In this document: positions 1 to 7,281 of the stretch, piece after piece
How the letters are laid out: the number at the start of each line of letters is the position of its first letter
How positions within the stretch are numbered: the stretch's first letter is position 1
NCBI GenBank assembly: GCA_023487645.1
Contig: JAMDBX010000007.1
Coordinates: forward strand, 1-20,877
DNA: 20,877 nt
Direction of reading: 5' to 3'
DNA from: Patescibacteria group bacterium
GTDB taxonomy: Bacteria; Patescibacteria; Microgenomatia; Daviesbacterales; UBA10151
Program-made: the position numbers and the translations under genes
Notes under the pieces: generated by a model
The model's input: the letters and a program-made list of their open reading frames with translations, nothing else
What the model was told of the DNA's origin: nothing
Databases searched by the model: none

Positions 1-4
1 CTCT

Positions 5-27
5 TTTACTCCTTAAATGGGAGTAAA
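5..27. repeat. Perfect 8-bp inverted repeat (hairpin)
   Basis: TTTACTCC at 5-12 pairs with GGAGTAAA at 20-27 around a 7-nt loop. No T-run follows on either strand, so it is not a clear terminator. It lies at the window edge and the gene beyond it is not visible, so its role is unknown. Confidence 0.4.
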
Positions 28-108
28 TTGTTAGTGTCATTTTCAAAGCTATTATTGCTATTCATTTTTAATGCTTGACATTTCATAGCTAGTCTTTCTA
101 TCATAACC

Positions 109-175
109 TGTCATTGCGAGGAGTAAAACGACGAAGCAATCTAAAAAAGATCGCCACGCTTCGCTCGCGATGACA
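109..175. repeat. REP-like intergenic palindromic repeat
   Basis: The outer arms TGTCATTGCGAG (109-120) and CTCGCGATGACA (164-175) are complementary except for one position. Inside them GCAATCT (136-142) faces AGATCGC (148-154) across an A-rich loop, so the whole 67-bp unit can fold on itself. The TGTCATTGCGAGG...GAAGCAATC signature is a familiar dispersed intergenic palindrome in many bacterial genomes; that is recalled knowledge, not a search result. It lies in the gap beyond the rpsJ terminator. Apart from this element, the terminator and the edge hairpin, I see nothing in 1-302. Confidence 0.6.
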
Positions 176-187
176 AAAAAATCCCAT

Positions 188-209
188 TAAAAAATCCCCT
201 TTCGGGGAT
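188..209 (-). terminator. Rho-independent terminator after rpsJ
   Basis: On the minus strand ATCCCC-GAAA-GGGGAT (stem 204-209/194-199 with a GAAA tetraloop) runs straight into TTTTTT and then a second T-run. It is about 95 nt past the rpsJ stop and is a textbook intrinsic terminator. It implies that no rplC-type S10-operon partner is co-transcribed downstream. Confidence 0.85.
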
Positions 210-302
210 CATTGTCTAGCTATTCTCGCCTCCTTTGAAGGCAAATAATTTAAATCTTTGTCTTAATTTCGGTCTAATCTTAAACATGAGAATAATAGTC
301 TA

Positions 303-611
303 CTACATCTTAACTTCGATATCAACTCCAGCAGGAAGTTCCAAATGCATCAACGAATCAATGGTTTTATCTGTGGGTTCAACAATTTCCACCAACCTTT
401 TGTGGGTTTTAATTTCAAAAGCTTCTTGGGAATCTTTGTCTGTATGTGGTGAACGGGGAACTGTGTATCTTTCAACTTTAGTGGGAAGAGGAATAGGGCC
501 AACAATTTTTGCACCAGTACGTAAAGCAGTATCTAAAAGCTGCTCAACAGTTGCGTCAAGTACTCTGTAATCATAACTTTTAAGTTTAACTCTGATGCGT
601 CCTTTAGCCAT
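303..611 (-). CDS. rpsJ: Small ribosomal subunit protein S10
   Basis: This 102-aa protein is full length for S10 (usual size 100-105 aa), a 30S head protein that also serves as NusE in antitermination complexes. Recognisable S10 sequence includes IRVKLKSYDYRVLD near the N-terminus, the GPIPLPTK stretch, VPRSPHTDKDSQE (the tRNA-facing and NusB-facing loop region) and a C-terminal GVDIEVKM. The ATG at 611 is preceded by AGGAAG with a 5-nt gap, a good Shine-Dalgarno. A terminator separates it from tuf upstream and another ends it downstream, so it appears monocistronic with its own promoter. That is unusual, since S10 normally heads the S10 operon or follows tuf in the same transcript. Confidence 0.97.
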   Translation of the reverse strand: MAKGRIRVKLKSYDYRVLDATVEQLLDTALRTGAKIVGPIPLPTKVERYTVPRSPHTDKDSQEAFEIKTHKRLVEIVEPTDKTIDSLMHLELPAGVDIEVKM

Positions 612-634
612 ATTTTCTTCCTGTTAACGTGCTG

Positions 635-643
635 ATTATAACA
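635..643 (-). promoter_or_regulatory. Extended -10 promoter for rpsJ
   Basis: A perfect TATAAT (635-640) with an upstream TGT (641-643) forms an extended -10 box. No good -35 is seen. The start site would fall near 628, giving a leader of about 17 nt that contains the rpsJ Shine-Dalgarno. The position between the tuf terminator and rpsJ supports the call. Confidence 0.55.
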
Positions 644-661
644 TACATCAAGCTCAGGCGT

Positions 662-685
662 AAAAAAAGAGGTTTTTCACCTCTT
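662..685 (-). terminator. Rho-independent terminator after tuf
   Basis: On the minus strand AAGAGGT-GAAAA-ACCTCTT is followed by a run of seven T residues (662-668 on the plus strand as A). It lies about 30 nt past the tuf stop and separates tuf from rpsJ. Confidence 0.85.
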
Positions 686-713
686 CTGTTACCTCTTAAC
701 TGTTATCTGTAAG

Positions 714-1898
714 TTATTTATTAATTTTAGTAATTACTCCGGCTCCAACGGTCTTGCCACCTTCACGGATAGCAAACCTCAAGCCTTCTTCCATTGCCAC
801 CGGGGTAATAAGTTTAACATTCATTTTAGTAGTATCACCCGGCATAATCATCTCAACACCTTCCGGTAAAATTACCTCACCGGTCACATCAGTTGTTCGG
901 ACATAAAACTGAGGTCTGTAGCCTTTGAAAAATGGTGTATGTCTTCCACCTTCTTCTTTACTCAAGACATAAACTTCTGCTTCAAATTCAGAATGGGGGG
1001 TAATAGAACCCGATTTTGCTAAAACCTGACCACGTTCTACATCATCCTTTTCAACTCCTCGAAGTAACACTCCGGCATTATCACCGGCTTGTCCCTCATC
1101 AAGCATTTTGTGGAACATTTCAATTCCGGTAACAACAGTTTTCTTGGTTGGTCTAATTCCAACAATTTCGATTTCCTCATTGATTTTAACTTTTCCCCTT
1201 TCAATTCGGCCGGTAACCACAGTTCCTCGTCCTTTAATAGAGAAAACATCTTCCACAGCCATTAAGAATGGCTTATCTGTTTCACGGACCGGAGTAGGAA
1301 TCCATTCATCAACAGCTTTCATTAACTCTTCAATGGATTTAACAGCTTCAGCATCTCCATTTAAAGCTTTTAAGGCTGAACCTTTAACAATAGGAGAGTT
1401 AGGATCAAATTCGTATTTCTTCAACAGATCCCGAACCTCTTCTTCAACAAGTTCTAAAAGTTCTGGATCAGAAACTTGATCAGTTTTATTTAAGTAAACC
1501 ACAATGGCTGGAACACCAACTTGTCTGGCTAAAAGTAAATGCTCTCGGGTTTGAGGCATTGGACCATCAGGAGCGGACACGACTAAAATTGCTCCGTCAA
1601 CTTGAGCAGCCCCGGTAATCATGTTTTTGATATAGTCAGCGTGACCCGGCATATCAATGTGGGCATAATGACGGTTTTCAGTTTCGTATTCTTGATGAGA
1701 AATATTAATAGTAATACCGCGGGCTTTTTCTTCAGGGGCGTTATCGATCTGATCAACTGATCTTTTTTCAGCAAAACCTTTACCAGCTAAAACATTAGTA
1801 ATAGCTGCGGTTAAAGTAGTTTTTCCATGGTCAACATGGCCCATTGTGCCAATGTTTACGTGTGGTTTTGTTCTTTCAAATTTTTTTGCGTCTGCCAT
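714..1898 (-). CDS. tuf: Elongation factor Tu
   Basis: This 394-aa GTPase brings aminoacyl-tRNA to the ribosomal A site. G1 is GHVDHGKT (20-27), the switch I RGITIN is at 60-65, G3 is DMPGH (82-86), G4 is NKTD (137-140) and G5 is GSAL (173-176); domains 2 and 3 follow at normal length. Small departures from the common bacterial sequence are Met in the second position of DCPGH, NKTD instead of NKCD or NKVD, and HQEYET instead of HVEYET. The switch II His (86) is present, so catalysis should be intact. The ATG at 1898 has AAGGA 7 nt upstream. It has its own promoter and terminator, so it is separate from fusA. Confidence 0.98.
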   Translation of the reverse strand: MADAKKFERTKPHVNIGTMGHVDHGKTTLTAAITNVLAGKGFAEKRSVDQIDNAPEEKARGITINISHQEYETENRHYAHIDMPGHADYIKNMITGAAQVDGAILVVSAPDGPMPQTREHLLLARQVGVPAIVVYLNKTDQVSDPELLELVEEEVRDLLKKYEFDPNSPIVKGSALKALNGDAEAVKSIEELMKAVDEWIPTPVRETDKPFLMAVEDVFSIKGRGTVVTGRIERGKVKINEEIEIVGIRPTKKTVVTGIEMFHKMLDEGQAGDNAGVLLRGVEKDDVERGQVLAKSGSITPHSEFEAEVYVLSKEEGGRHTPFFKGYRPQFYVRTTDVTGEVILPEGVEMIMPGDTTKMNVKLITPVAMEEGLRFAIREGGKTVGAGVITKINK

Positions 1899-1921
1899 GT
1901 TATTTTCCTTACTGATGAGCT

Positions 1922-1950
1922 ATTTTATCTTTAATTTATCAAAGATGCAA
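1922..1950 (-). promoter_or_regulatory. Sigma70-type promoter for tuf
   Basis: TTGCAT (-35, 1945-1950) and TAAAAT (-10, 1922-1927) are separated by exactly 17 nt. The predicted start near 1915 gives a leader of about 17 nt that just holds the tuf Shine-Dalgarno. It sits immediately after the upstream gene's terminator. Confidence 0.6.
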
Positions 1951-1958
1951 TAGGCCAT

Positions 1959-1983
1959 TAAAAACCCACTCTTCCCAGTGGGT
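1959..1983 (-). terminator. Rho-independent terminator after the serine hydrolase
   Basis: On the minus strand ACCCACT-GGGAAG-AGTGGGT forms a 7-bp stem followed by TTTTTAAT. It lies 45 nt past the hydrolase stop and just upstream of the tuf promoter. Confidence 0.8.
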
Positions 1984-2027
1984 GTATTATTTATACACTA
2001 ACTTTTTAAAAAATGCAAGAGGTCAAA

Positions 2028-2591
2028 TTATAAAATAGCCTCTAGAAGTTCAGGGAATTTATCAGTTTTCATGTCTTCAAAAGTAAAATGGCCCATATTT
2101 TTAAAGTTATATTCTTGAATAGCGGGTAATACCTCTTTAATGATTTTTACCGACTCTAAAATATCTTGTTCATCATCTTGCGAAACAAATATATGCACTT
2201 CTTCTACCCTATCCTCTATATTTGGATCTATAGAAAAATCGAAAAAGTTCGTAGTTTTCCTTCTGCCAGGGTCAAGCCAAGGAGCCACTAAAATAAGTTT
2301 CTTAATCTGAACTTTATTCTCTGTCAGCCAGCGAACCAAAAAACCACCACCACAGCTATGACCAACTAAAATTGTCTCTTCATTTACATTAAATCTCTCA
2401 AATTCTTTTTTCCAACTTTCATAATTTGGCTGATAAGCTTCGGGCATCTCTGGAGTTTGAGTAAAAATACCTTTAATCAAAAGCTGTTTTTGTAGCCAAG
2501 GAAACCAGTGACTGTTGGAAAGCGATGGGTAATTGTCACTAAAATATTCTTCCTTATCACAGGTTCCATGAATTAGCAGAGCTCTTTGCAT
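2028..2591 (-). CDS. RBBP9/YdeN-type serine hydrolase
   Basis: This 187-aa alpha/beta-hydrolase-like protein is the right size for the small single-domain RBBP9/YdeN group. It starts with the strand ALLIHGT (4-10), which gives the oxyanion loop. The nucleophile elbow is GHSCGG with Ser79. The acid is probably Asp139 or Asp140 in SQDDEQ, and the base His168 in MGHF. The substrate cannot be told from sequence. There is no signal peptide, so it should be cytosolic. Its ATG has no Shine-Dalgarno and lies only 10 nt after a TGG-TATAAT box, which suggests an almost leaderless mRNA. It follows the slipin gene with a 24-nt gap and ends at its own terminator. Confidence 0.85.
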   Translation of the reverse strand: MQRALLIHGTCDKEEYFSDNYPSLSNSHWFPWLQKQLLIKGIFTQTPEMPEAYQPNYESWKKEFERFNVNEETILVGHSCGGGFLVRWLTENKVQIKKLILVAPWLDPGRRKTTNFFDFSIDPNIEDRVEEVHIFVSQDDEQDILESVKIIKEVLPAIQEYNFKNMGHFTFEDMKTDKFPELLEAIL

Positions 2592-2601
2592 CTTATTAAA
2601 A

Positions 2602-2610
2602 ATTATACCA
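2602..2610 (-). promoter_or_regulatory. Extended -10 promoter for the hydrolase
   Basis: TATAAT (2602-2607) preceded by TGG (2608-2610) lies in the 24-nt gap after slipin. The predicted start is 3-5 nt before the hydrolase ATG. No convincing -35 is seen. Confidence 0.5.
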
Positions 2611-2615
2611 GAAGA

Positions 2616-3383
2616 TCACTTAGACTTAGAGTCAGTTGTTAAAAGTTTGATAGCTTCTTGGACAGTGGTCATAAACTGAGCTGGAAAAATAATGGTAGAA
2701 TTTTTCTCGACACTGATTTCTGCCATGGTTTGTAAAGTCCTCAGTTGCAGGGCCACCGGGTGTTTGGTAATCATATCTGCTGCCTCTCCCAGTTTAGCTG
2801 CTGCCTGCATCTCCCCTTCTGCTGCCACAATTTTAGCCCTTCGCTCCCTTTCCGCCTCAGCCTCTTTGGCCATAGCCCGTTGCATATTGTCCGGCAACAC
2901 AATATCTTTAATCTCTACTGCGGTTACCTGGACTCCCCAAGGTTCAGTGTGGGTATCAATCACATCTTTGATCTTATTGTTAATCTCCACGGTTTTAGAA
3001 AGCAGTTGGTCTAGCATAAACTGGCCGACTACATTTCTCACCGTTGTCTGGCTGATCTGATTGACCGCAGAATAAACATCTTCTATTGCTACCACTGATT
3101 TTTTAGGATCAACAACGTGATAATAAGCCACAGCCGCAATATCAATGGAAACGTTATCTTTGGTAATAATTTTTTGGGAGGGAATGTCCATGGTGATTGT
3201 TCGCAAACTGGTTTTAACCATTCGCTCAAAAAAAGGAATTAAAATAATCAGTCCCGGACCCCGCACTCCAGTGCACCTTCCTAAAAAGAAGATTACTCCG
3301 CGTTCATACTCTTGAACAATGCGGAAACTGGTAAAAAGAAGGATTATTAAAAAAACAGCTAAAATAAGATATAAAACTTCCAT
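2616..3383 (-). CDS. Slipin (stomatin-like SPFH membrane protein)
   Basis: This 255-aa SPFH-family protein has one N-terminal membrane segment (about 3-20) followed by the slipin signature [14 protein letters not shown] (23-36) and [14 protein letters not shown] (42-55). The SPFH core contains the VDP...AIEDVYSAV region (91-107), [16 protein letters not shown] (149-164) and a charged coiled coil, [20 protein letters not shown] (172-191), as in bacterial stomatins. Such proteins assemble into rings on the cytoplasmic membrane and are usually encoded next to an NfeD-type protease or OB-fold partner. No nfeD is next to it here. The ATG at 3383 has no Shine-Dalgarno and a -10 box 13 nt upstream. 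It is divergent from hicB. Confidence 0.93.
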   Translation of the reverse strand: MEVLYLILAVFLIILLFTSFRIVQEYERGVIFFLGRCTGVRGPGLIILIPFFERMVKTSLRTITMDIPSQKIITKDNVSIDIAAVAYYHVVDPKKSVVAIEDVYSAVNQISQTTVRNVVGQFMLDQLLSKTVEINNKIKDVIDTHTEPWGVQVTAVEIKDIVLPDNMQRAMAKEAEAERERRAKIVAAEGEMQAAAKLGEAADMITKHPVALQLRTLQTMAEISVEKNSTIIFPAQFMTTVQEAIKLLTTDSKSK

Positions 3384-3396
3384 AAAGATTGTCTTA

Positions 3397-3405
3397 AGTA
3401 TACCA
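3397..3405 (-). promoter_or_regulatory. Extended -10 promoter for slipin
   Basis: TATACT (3397-3402) with TGG (3403-3405) in front forms an extended -10 box. The predicted start is about 6 nt before the slipin ATG, with no room for a Shine-Dalgarno. Confidence 0.45.
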
Positions 3406-3504
3406 CTAACTTAATATTCAATACGATCGGTAAAATCCAGAGTCTGTCAACCCTTAAGTAGATCATAGATTTACAAAATTAATACAAAAGAGAATATCAC
3501 TGTA

Positions 3505-3513
3505 TGCTATAAT
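3505..3513 (+). promoter_or_regulatory. Extended -10 promoter for hicB-hicA
   Basis: TGC (3505-3507) directly followed by TATAAT (3508-3513) is a strong extended -10 box. The ATG of hicB begins 9 nt later, so the transcript should start 2-4 nt before the start codon. Confidence 0.55.
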
Positions 3514-3522
3514 TTGATAGAT

Positions 3523-3843
3523 ATGTCACAAATTGGATTCCGCTGCATTGTCTATAAAGAAACAGATGGCTCTTTTACAGGAGTTTGTCTTGATTTGGAT
3601 ATTATTGAAGAAGGGCATAAGAGTTTAGAGGAAGCCATTTTAAGTATTAATGAGGCAGTAGATTCCCATCTTCAGGCTGCTGCTAAACTAAATTTTCCTA
3701 AGGAGTTACTTTCGCGCCCAGCTCCAAAGGAATATTGGAACAAGCTAAAAGAAATTACCCAGACTAAGCAACAAAAAGAGCTGTCTGCTCCATTCCAATT
3801 CTACACTACTCAGCCTCATTGCTCTCCCTATTCATATGCCTAA
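3523..3843 (+). CDS. hicB: HicB-like antitoxin
   Basis: This 106-aa protein starts with the partial RNase-H-like HicB fold: FRCIVYKETDGSFTGVCLDLDI (6-27) matches the family pattern 'hydrophobic strand - DG - y - v - PDL', and GHKSLEEAILSINEAVDSHL (32-51) is the classic helix. By family knowledge it would bind and neutralise the HicA mRNA interferase. The remaining residues 70-106, ending in a Tyr/Pro/Ser-rich tail, show no clear HTH or ribbon-helix-helix domain, so autoregulation may be weak or different. I chose the ATG at 3523 over a TTG at 3514 because the -10 box ends at 3513. Its end overlaps hicA by 8 nt, as expected for a coupled antitoxin-toxin pair. Confidence 0.78.
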   Translation: MSQIGFRCIVYKETDGSFTGVCLDLDIIEEGHKSLEEAILSINEAVDSHLQAAAKLNFPKELLSRPAPKEYWNKLKEITQTKQQKELSAPFQFYTTQPHCSPYSYA

Positions 3844-4081
3844 ATTAAGACCATTAAAATATCGAGAAGTTGTCACAATACTTACAAATTTAGGTTTTCA
3901 TCAAGAAGCGGGTACCGGATCATCCCATCAAACCTGGACGATGAAAAGAAATCATCAATACTACGCAGTCACTATTTTCTTTCATGGCAGCAATCTGGAA
4001 TTTAAAAAAGGAACTTTAGGTTCAATCATTCGCCAAAGTGGTTTTTCTAAGGAAGAATTTTACCAAGCTTTAAAAAAATAA
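3836..4081 (+). CDS. hicA: HicA-like mRNA interferase toxin
   Basis: This 81-aa dsRNA-binding-fold protein has the HicA pattern: YREVVTILTNLGFHQEAGTGSSHQTW (9-34), with His31 in the place of the catalytic His of the GSH motif, then VTIFFHG (45-51) and KKGTLGSIIRQSGFSKEEF (57-75), corresponding to the 'GTLrsIlrqaGis' helix. HicA toxins cleave mRNA. The core reads GSSH instead of GSHH, a minor variation, so activity is plausible but not certain. Its ATG lies inside the end of hicB (8-nt overlap) with no separate Shine-Dalgarno, so translation is probably coupled. It converges on fusA with only 9 bp between stop codons and no terminator hairpin in that gap. Confidence 0.82.
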   Translation: MPKLRPLKYREVVTILTNLGFHQEAGTGSSHQTWTMKRNHQYYAVTIFFHGSNLEFKKGTLGSIIRQSGFSKEEFYQALKK

Positions 4082-4090
4082 TTAAACCAG

Positions 4091-6229
4091 TTAATGTTCA
4101 ACGCGGCCGGTGAAGCCGGAGGCAGCAATAACCTTTTCAGCAATATTTTTAGGAACTTCTTCGTAATGATCTGCTTCCATATAATAAGTGGCCCGACCTT
4201 GGGACATTGACCTAATAGTTGTCGCATAACCACCCATTTCCGCCAAAGGAACTAAAGCCAAAACCACTCGGGCATTTCCCTTCATCTCCGTAGACTGGAT
4301 CTGAGCCCGTTTAGAAGAAAGGTCAGCGATAATATCTCCCAAAAACTCCTCCGGGGTGGTTACCTCTACCTTCATAATCGGCTCAAGTAAGACCATCTCC
4401 GCCTTCTTGGAAGCCTCAGTTAAACCCAAGGAACCGGCAATTTTAAAAGCCATTTCCGAGGAATCAACTTCATGAAAAGACCCATCATAAACTGCCACCC
4501 GAATATCAGTTACCGGATACCCTGCTAAAATACCGGTATCTTCTTTCTCAATAACACCCTTCTCAATTGCCGGAATATATTCCCGAGGGATTGCTCCGCC
4601 CACAATCTCTGAAACAAATTCCCGGCCCTGGCCGCGAGGCAATGGTTCAACACGCAAGTAACAATGCCCGTATTGGCCACGGCCTCCTGTTTGACGGATA
4701 TATTTACCTTCACCTTCTGCTTGTTTTACGATAGTCTCACGATAAGCGACCTGGGGTTGTCCGACATTAGCCTCAACTTTAAACTCTCTTTTCATCCGGT
4801 CAACCAAAACCTCAAGCTGCAGCTCACCCATTCCCGCAATAATTGTCTGTCCCGTGTCCTGGTCAGTTTTTACCCTAAAGGTAGGATCTTCTTCCGAAAG
4901 TCGGGAAAGAGCATAACCTAATTTCTCCTGGTCAGATTTAGTTTTGGGTTCGATAGCTAAAGAAATTACCGGCTCAGGAAAAGTAATCGACTCTAAAATA
5001 ATAGCTGCACTTTCATCACAAAGAGTGTTTCCTGTAATTGTATCCTTAAGTCCCACCACTCCAACAATTTCCCCAGCATAGGCTTCATCAATCTCTTCAC
5101 GATCGTTAGCATGCATCAGCATCAACCTGCCAACACGTTCTTTTAATTGTTTAGAAGAGTTGTAGACATAGGAACCGGATTTTAATGTTCCGGAATAAAC
5201 CCGGACATAAATTAATTTTCCCACATGGGGATCAACCTGGATCTTAAAGGCTAAAGCTGCCAAAGGTGCGCTGGGATCGGCTTTTCTTATTTCCTGTTCC
5301 CCGCTTCTGAGACCTTCACCAACTATCTCTTCCACATCCTGAGGAGAAGGCAGGTATTCCACTACCGCGTCTAACATCGGCTGGACGCCTTTGTTACGGA
5401 GCGAAGAACCGGCCATCACCGGAACAATTTTATTATCAATAACCGCTTGTCTTAAGGCTTTTTTTAGCTCTTCGAGACTAATTTCCTCACCGCCAAGATA
5501 CTTTTCCATTAAAGTATCATTTGTCCCGGCAATTTCCTCCACTAATTTTTCCCGGTGGGTTTCTACCAACTCCACCATATCGGCGGGAATCTCAGTTTCA
5601 ACAAATTTAGCCCCGGTTTGATCGCCCTCCCAAACCAAAGCTTTTCTGGTTAGAAGATCGACTACACCTTTAAAATCATTCTCTTTTCCAATAGGTAAGT
5701 TGTAAGGTAAGGCATTGGCGCCCAAACGGTCACGGGCGGATTGAATGGTAGCCAAAAAGTCAGCCCCGACAACATCCATTTTATTAGCAAAAGCGATCAA
5801 AGGGACTTTGTATTTATTAGCCTGTCGCCAAACTGTTTCGGTCTGGGATTGGACACCGGAAGCAGAATCCAAAACAATCACCCCGCCGTCTAAAACCCGC
5901 AGCGATCTCTCTACTTCGGCGGTGAAATCAACGTGTCCCGGAGTATCAATAATGTTAATGCGAATTTCTTGGTCCTGGAAAGGCCCGGTCTTAGGTGTCC
6001 AAAAAGTGGTGATGGCTGCAGAGACAATGGTAATACCTCGCTCGCGCTCTTGTTCCATCCAATCTGTAACCGTAGTACCCTCATCAATATTACCGATTTT
6101 GTATGTTTTTCCGGTATAAAAAAGAATTCTCTCAGTAGTAGTGGTTTTACCGGCATCAATATGGGCAATAATACCAATATTGCGGATTCTATCTAAAGGA
6201 AAGTCTCTCTTAGTTTTAGCTATTGCCAT
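4091..6229 (-). CDS. fusA: Elongation factor G
   Basis: This 712-aa translocation and ribosome-recycling GTPase is full length. G1 is AHIDAGKT (22-29), switch I is RERGITI (62-68), G3 is DTPGH (95-99) and G4 is NKMD (149-152). Domain II to III contains DEEDPTF-type sequence ([13 protein letters not shown]) and the GMGELQLEV motif. The domain IV tip region reads GGRGQYGHC, followed by [27 protein letters not shown]; domain V ends near MSQGRATY. The start ATG shares one base with the stop codon of the upstream Gre-like gene (TAATG), so the two are translationally coupled. In contrast to the usual rpsL-rpsG-fusA-tuf order, it is separated by accessory genes on both sides. Confidence 0.98.
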   Translation of the reverse strand: MAIAKTKRDFPLDRIRNIGIIAHIDAGKTTTTERILFYTGKTYKIGNIDEGTTVTDWMEQERERGITIVSAAITTFWTPKTGPFQDQEIRINIIDTPGHVDFTAEVERSLRVLDGGVIVLDSASGVQSQTETVWRQANKYKVPLIAFANKMDVVGADFLATIQSARDRLGANALPYNLPIGKENDFKGVVDLLTRKALVWEGDQTGAKFVETEIPADMVELVETHREKLVEEIAGTNDTLMEKYLGGEEISLEELKKALRQAVIDNKIVPVMAGSSLRNKGVQPMLDAVVEYLPSPQDVEEIVGEGLRSGEQEIRKADPSAPLAALAFKIQVDPHVGKLIYVRVYSGTLKSGSYVYNSSKQLKERVGRLMLMHANDREEIDEAYAGEIVGVVGLKDTITGNTLCDESAAIILESITFPEPVISLAIEPKTKSDQEKLGYALSRLSEEDPTFRVKTDQDTGQTIIAGMGELQLEVLVDRMKREFKVEANVGQPQVAYRETIVKQAEGEGKYIRQTGGRGQYGHCYLRVEPLPRGQGREFVSEIVGGAIPREYIPAIEKGVIEKEDTGILAGYPVTDIRVAVYDGSFHEVDSSEMAFKIAGSLGLTEASKKAEMVLLEPIMKVEVTTPEEFLGDIIADLSSKRAQIQSTEMKGNARVVLALVPLAEMGGYATTIRSMSQGRATYYMEADHYEEVPKNIAEKVIAASGFTGRVEH

Positions 6230-6456
6230 TAATGTGTTTCCCCGCTTTCTAATTTTTCAATAATCTTTTTAACCTCGTCAATTTTGACCCGCCAAGTGGC
6301 AGCATCTTCATCCAACATTTGAAAAGCTGCATTTTCCCGTAAATCTCCCATCGCCATGGCTTCACCACGCTTTTGCATGATCTCCTCATACTCTACTTCC
6401 ATCTTTTGCAGCTTTTTCTTCCACATATCTATTTTTTCTACATTTATTTTATCCAT
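6229..6456 (-). CDS. Stand-alone Gre-factor N-terminal coiled coil
   Basis: This 75-aa acidic helical protein aligns by eye with the N-terminal domain of GreA/Gre[18 protein letters not shown] (36-52) matches the GreA tip region GDLxENAEYxAAxEEQ, and the following [14 protein letters not shown] (58-71) matches the second arm of the hairpin. Asp38 and Glu41 correspond to the acidic tip residues Asp41 and Glu44 of E. coli GreA, which reach the RNA polymerase active site and stimulate transcript cleavage. The FKBP-like C-terminal domain, which anchors Gre to RpoC, is absent; the protein stops where the coiled coil ends. The ATG at 6456 has GGAG 6 nt upstream. The stop overlaps the fusA start (TAATG). 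It may be a minimal Gre/Gfh-like factor; function is inferred. Confidence 0.72.
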   Translation of the reverse strand: MDKINVEKIDMWKKKLQKMEVEYEEIMQKRGEAMAMGDLRENAAFQMLDEDAATWRVKIDEVKKIIEKLESGETH

Positions 6457-6477
6457 AAATTTACTCCATCAAAGATT

Positions 6478-6500
6478 AAAAAAACCTTCTTGCCGAAGGT
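6478..6500 (-). terminator. Terminator-like hairpin in the gre-like/fusA leader
   Basis: On the minus strand ACCTTC-GGCAA-GAAGGT is followed by seven T residues (6478-6484). It is placed to terminate transcripts of the 217-aa gene upstream. However, the best promoter for the gre-like/fusA unit lies upstream of it, so it may instead form a 5' stem-loop or attenuator of that mRNA. Confidence 0.7.
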
Positions 6501-6510
6501 CTACTTGCTA

Positions 6511-6539
6511 ATATTATCCAAAGTTGACCCTAAAGTCAA
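6511..6539 (-). promoter_or_regulatory. Sigma70-type promoter for gre-like/fusA
   Basis: TTGACT (-35, 6534-6539) and TAATAT (-10, 6511-6516) are 17 nt apart. The -35 overlaps the TGA stop of the 217-aa gene. The predicted start near 6504 is only a few bases before the terminator-like hairpin. Confidence 0.55.
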
Positions 6540-7189
6540 CTCACCGAAGCAACTTCTACTGGAAGAGAGGATTGAAAGTGAGCCAATTCTTGGTTAACAA
6601 TCCTCACTCTAATTCGGGAGAAAACTTCCAGAGTAGCAGGGATATTCTCTAAATTACAAGGAATAGCCACTTCGCGTTCTTTGCCCGCACCATTAACGTG
6701 CTGAATGTGCATAACAAGACCATTACCTTCAGTTTTAATATCATGTTCTATCTCCTGCTCTCTCCTGCGCTGTGGAGAGTTTGCGTCCAAATCAGCCAAT
6801 GAATAAACACTACCATTATAATCTACCTCTACTCTTTTCTTTCTTAAACTCCTATATTCACTTAAAGAACAAGGGAAAAAGTCTATTGCTACCTGAGCTG
6901 GCACTTGAATAACTTTTAAAATCCCATTTGATGCTCCAATATCTAAGTGTACTTCTCCCATCGGGGTATCAACGTCCTCTGGTGCTACCCTTGTATTTCC
7001 ATTAATTATGCCACTATATGAGAGCATTCTAACCACGACAGGCATTTTCTTATATATTGCAGGGACGCTTGCAAGCTCACAACAATCCCCTTCTAGTTCC
7101 GTATCCGGATCAGTGGGCATAATTGTTTTTACTCCTGTAAATGGTGTTGTCCACTCACCATCTTTTAAAATAACTGGTGCTTCAGTCAT
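6536..7189 (-). CDS. Unrecognised soluble protein, 217 aa
   Basis: I do not recognise this family. The protein has no signal peptide or membrane segment. It is rich in beta-type alternating sequence (VPAIYKKMPVVVRMLSYSG, GEVHLDIGASNGILKVIQVPAQVAIDFF) and has a central basic/acidic stretch, NSPQRRREQEIEHDI, around residue 140. Near the N-terminus EGDCCELA holds a Cys pair at about residues 36-37, and two further cysteines sit in FFPCS and IPCNLEN. The absence of stops over 217 codons, a sensible start with weak GAG spacing and a plausible promoter upstream support a real gene. It sits at the fusA-side border of the accessory island and is followed by a terminator-like hairpin. A structural or virion-like beta protein is possible, but nothing proves it. 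Confidence 0.7.
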   Translation of the reverse strand: MTEAPVILKDGEWTTPFTGVKTIMPTDPDTELEGDCCELASVPAIYKKMPVVVRMLSYSGIINGNTRVAPEDVDTPMGEVHLDIGASNGILKVIQVPAQVAIDFFPCSLSEYRSLRKKRVEVDYNGSVYSLADLDANSPQRRREQEIEHDIKTEGNGLVMHIQHVNGAGKEREVAIPCNLENIPATLEVFSRIRVRIVNQELAHFQSSLPVEVASVS

Positions 7190-7207
7190 AATTTACTCTT
7201 TGGATTG

Positions 7208-7237
7208 ACTCTACTGCTAACCGATATTAAAAGTCAA
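7208..7237 (-). promoter_or_regulatory. Possible promoter for the 217-aa gene
   Basis: TTGACT (-35, 7232-7237) and TAGAGT (-10, 7208-7213) are 18 nt apart, ending about 18 nt before the ATG at 7189. The -10 matches only four of six consensus positions. The gap 7190-7281 shows no terminator for the gene upstream. Confidence 0.35.
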
Positions 7238-7281
7238 GACTTACCTTAAGCCACTGTAGTTAAGCCAAGAAGGTCGAATAA

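Noticed and set aside
5..27. Edge hairpin as a terminator for a gene left of the window
   Set aside because: No T-run follows on either strand and the neighbouring gene is outside the window.
75..98. Plus-strand TTGACA and TATCAT 18 nt apart, a possible promoter
   Set aside because: No plus-strand gene follows and it reads into the REP-like repeat and antisense to rpsJ. Chance match in AT-rich DNA is likely, though a small RNA cannot be excluded.
235..570. Plus-strand open frame over rpsJ
   Set aside because: It is antisense to a clear S10 gene and has no recognisable protein features. The other long frames opposite tuf, fusA, rpoC and rpoB were dropped for the same reason.
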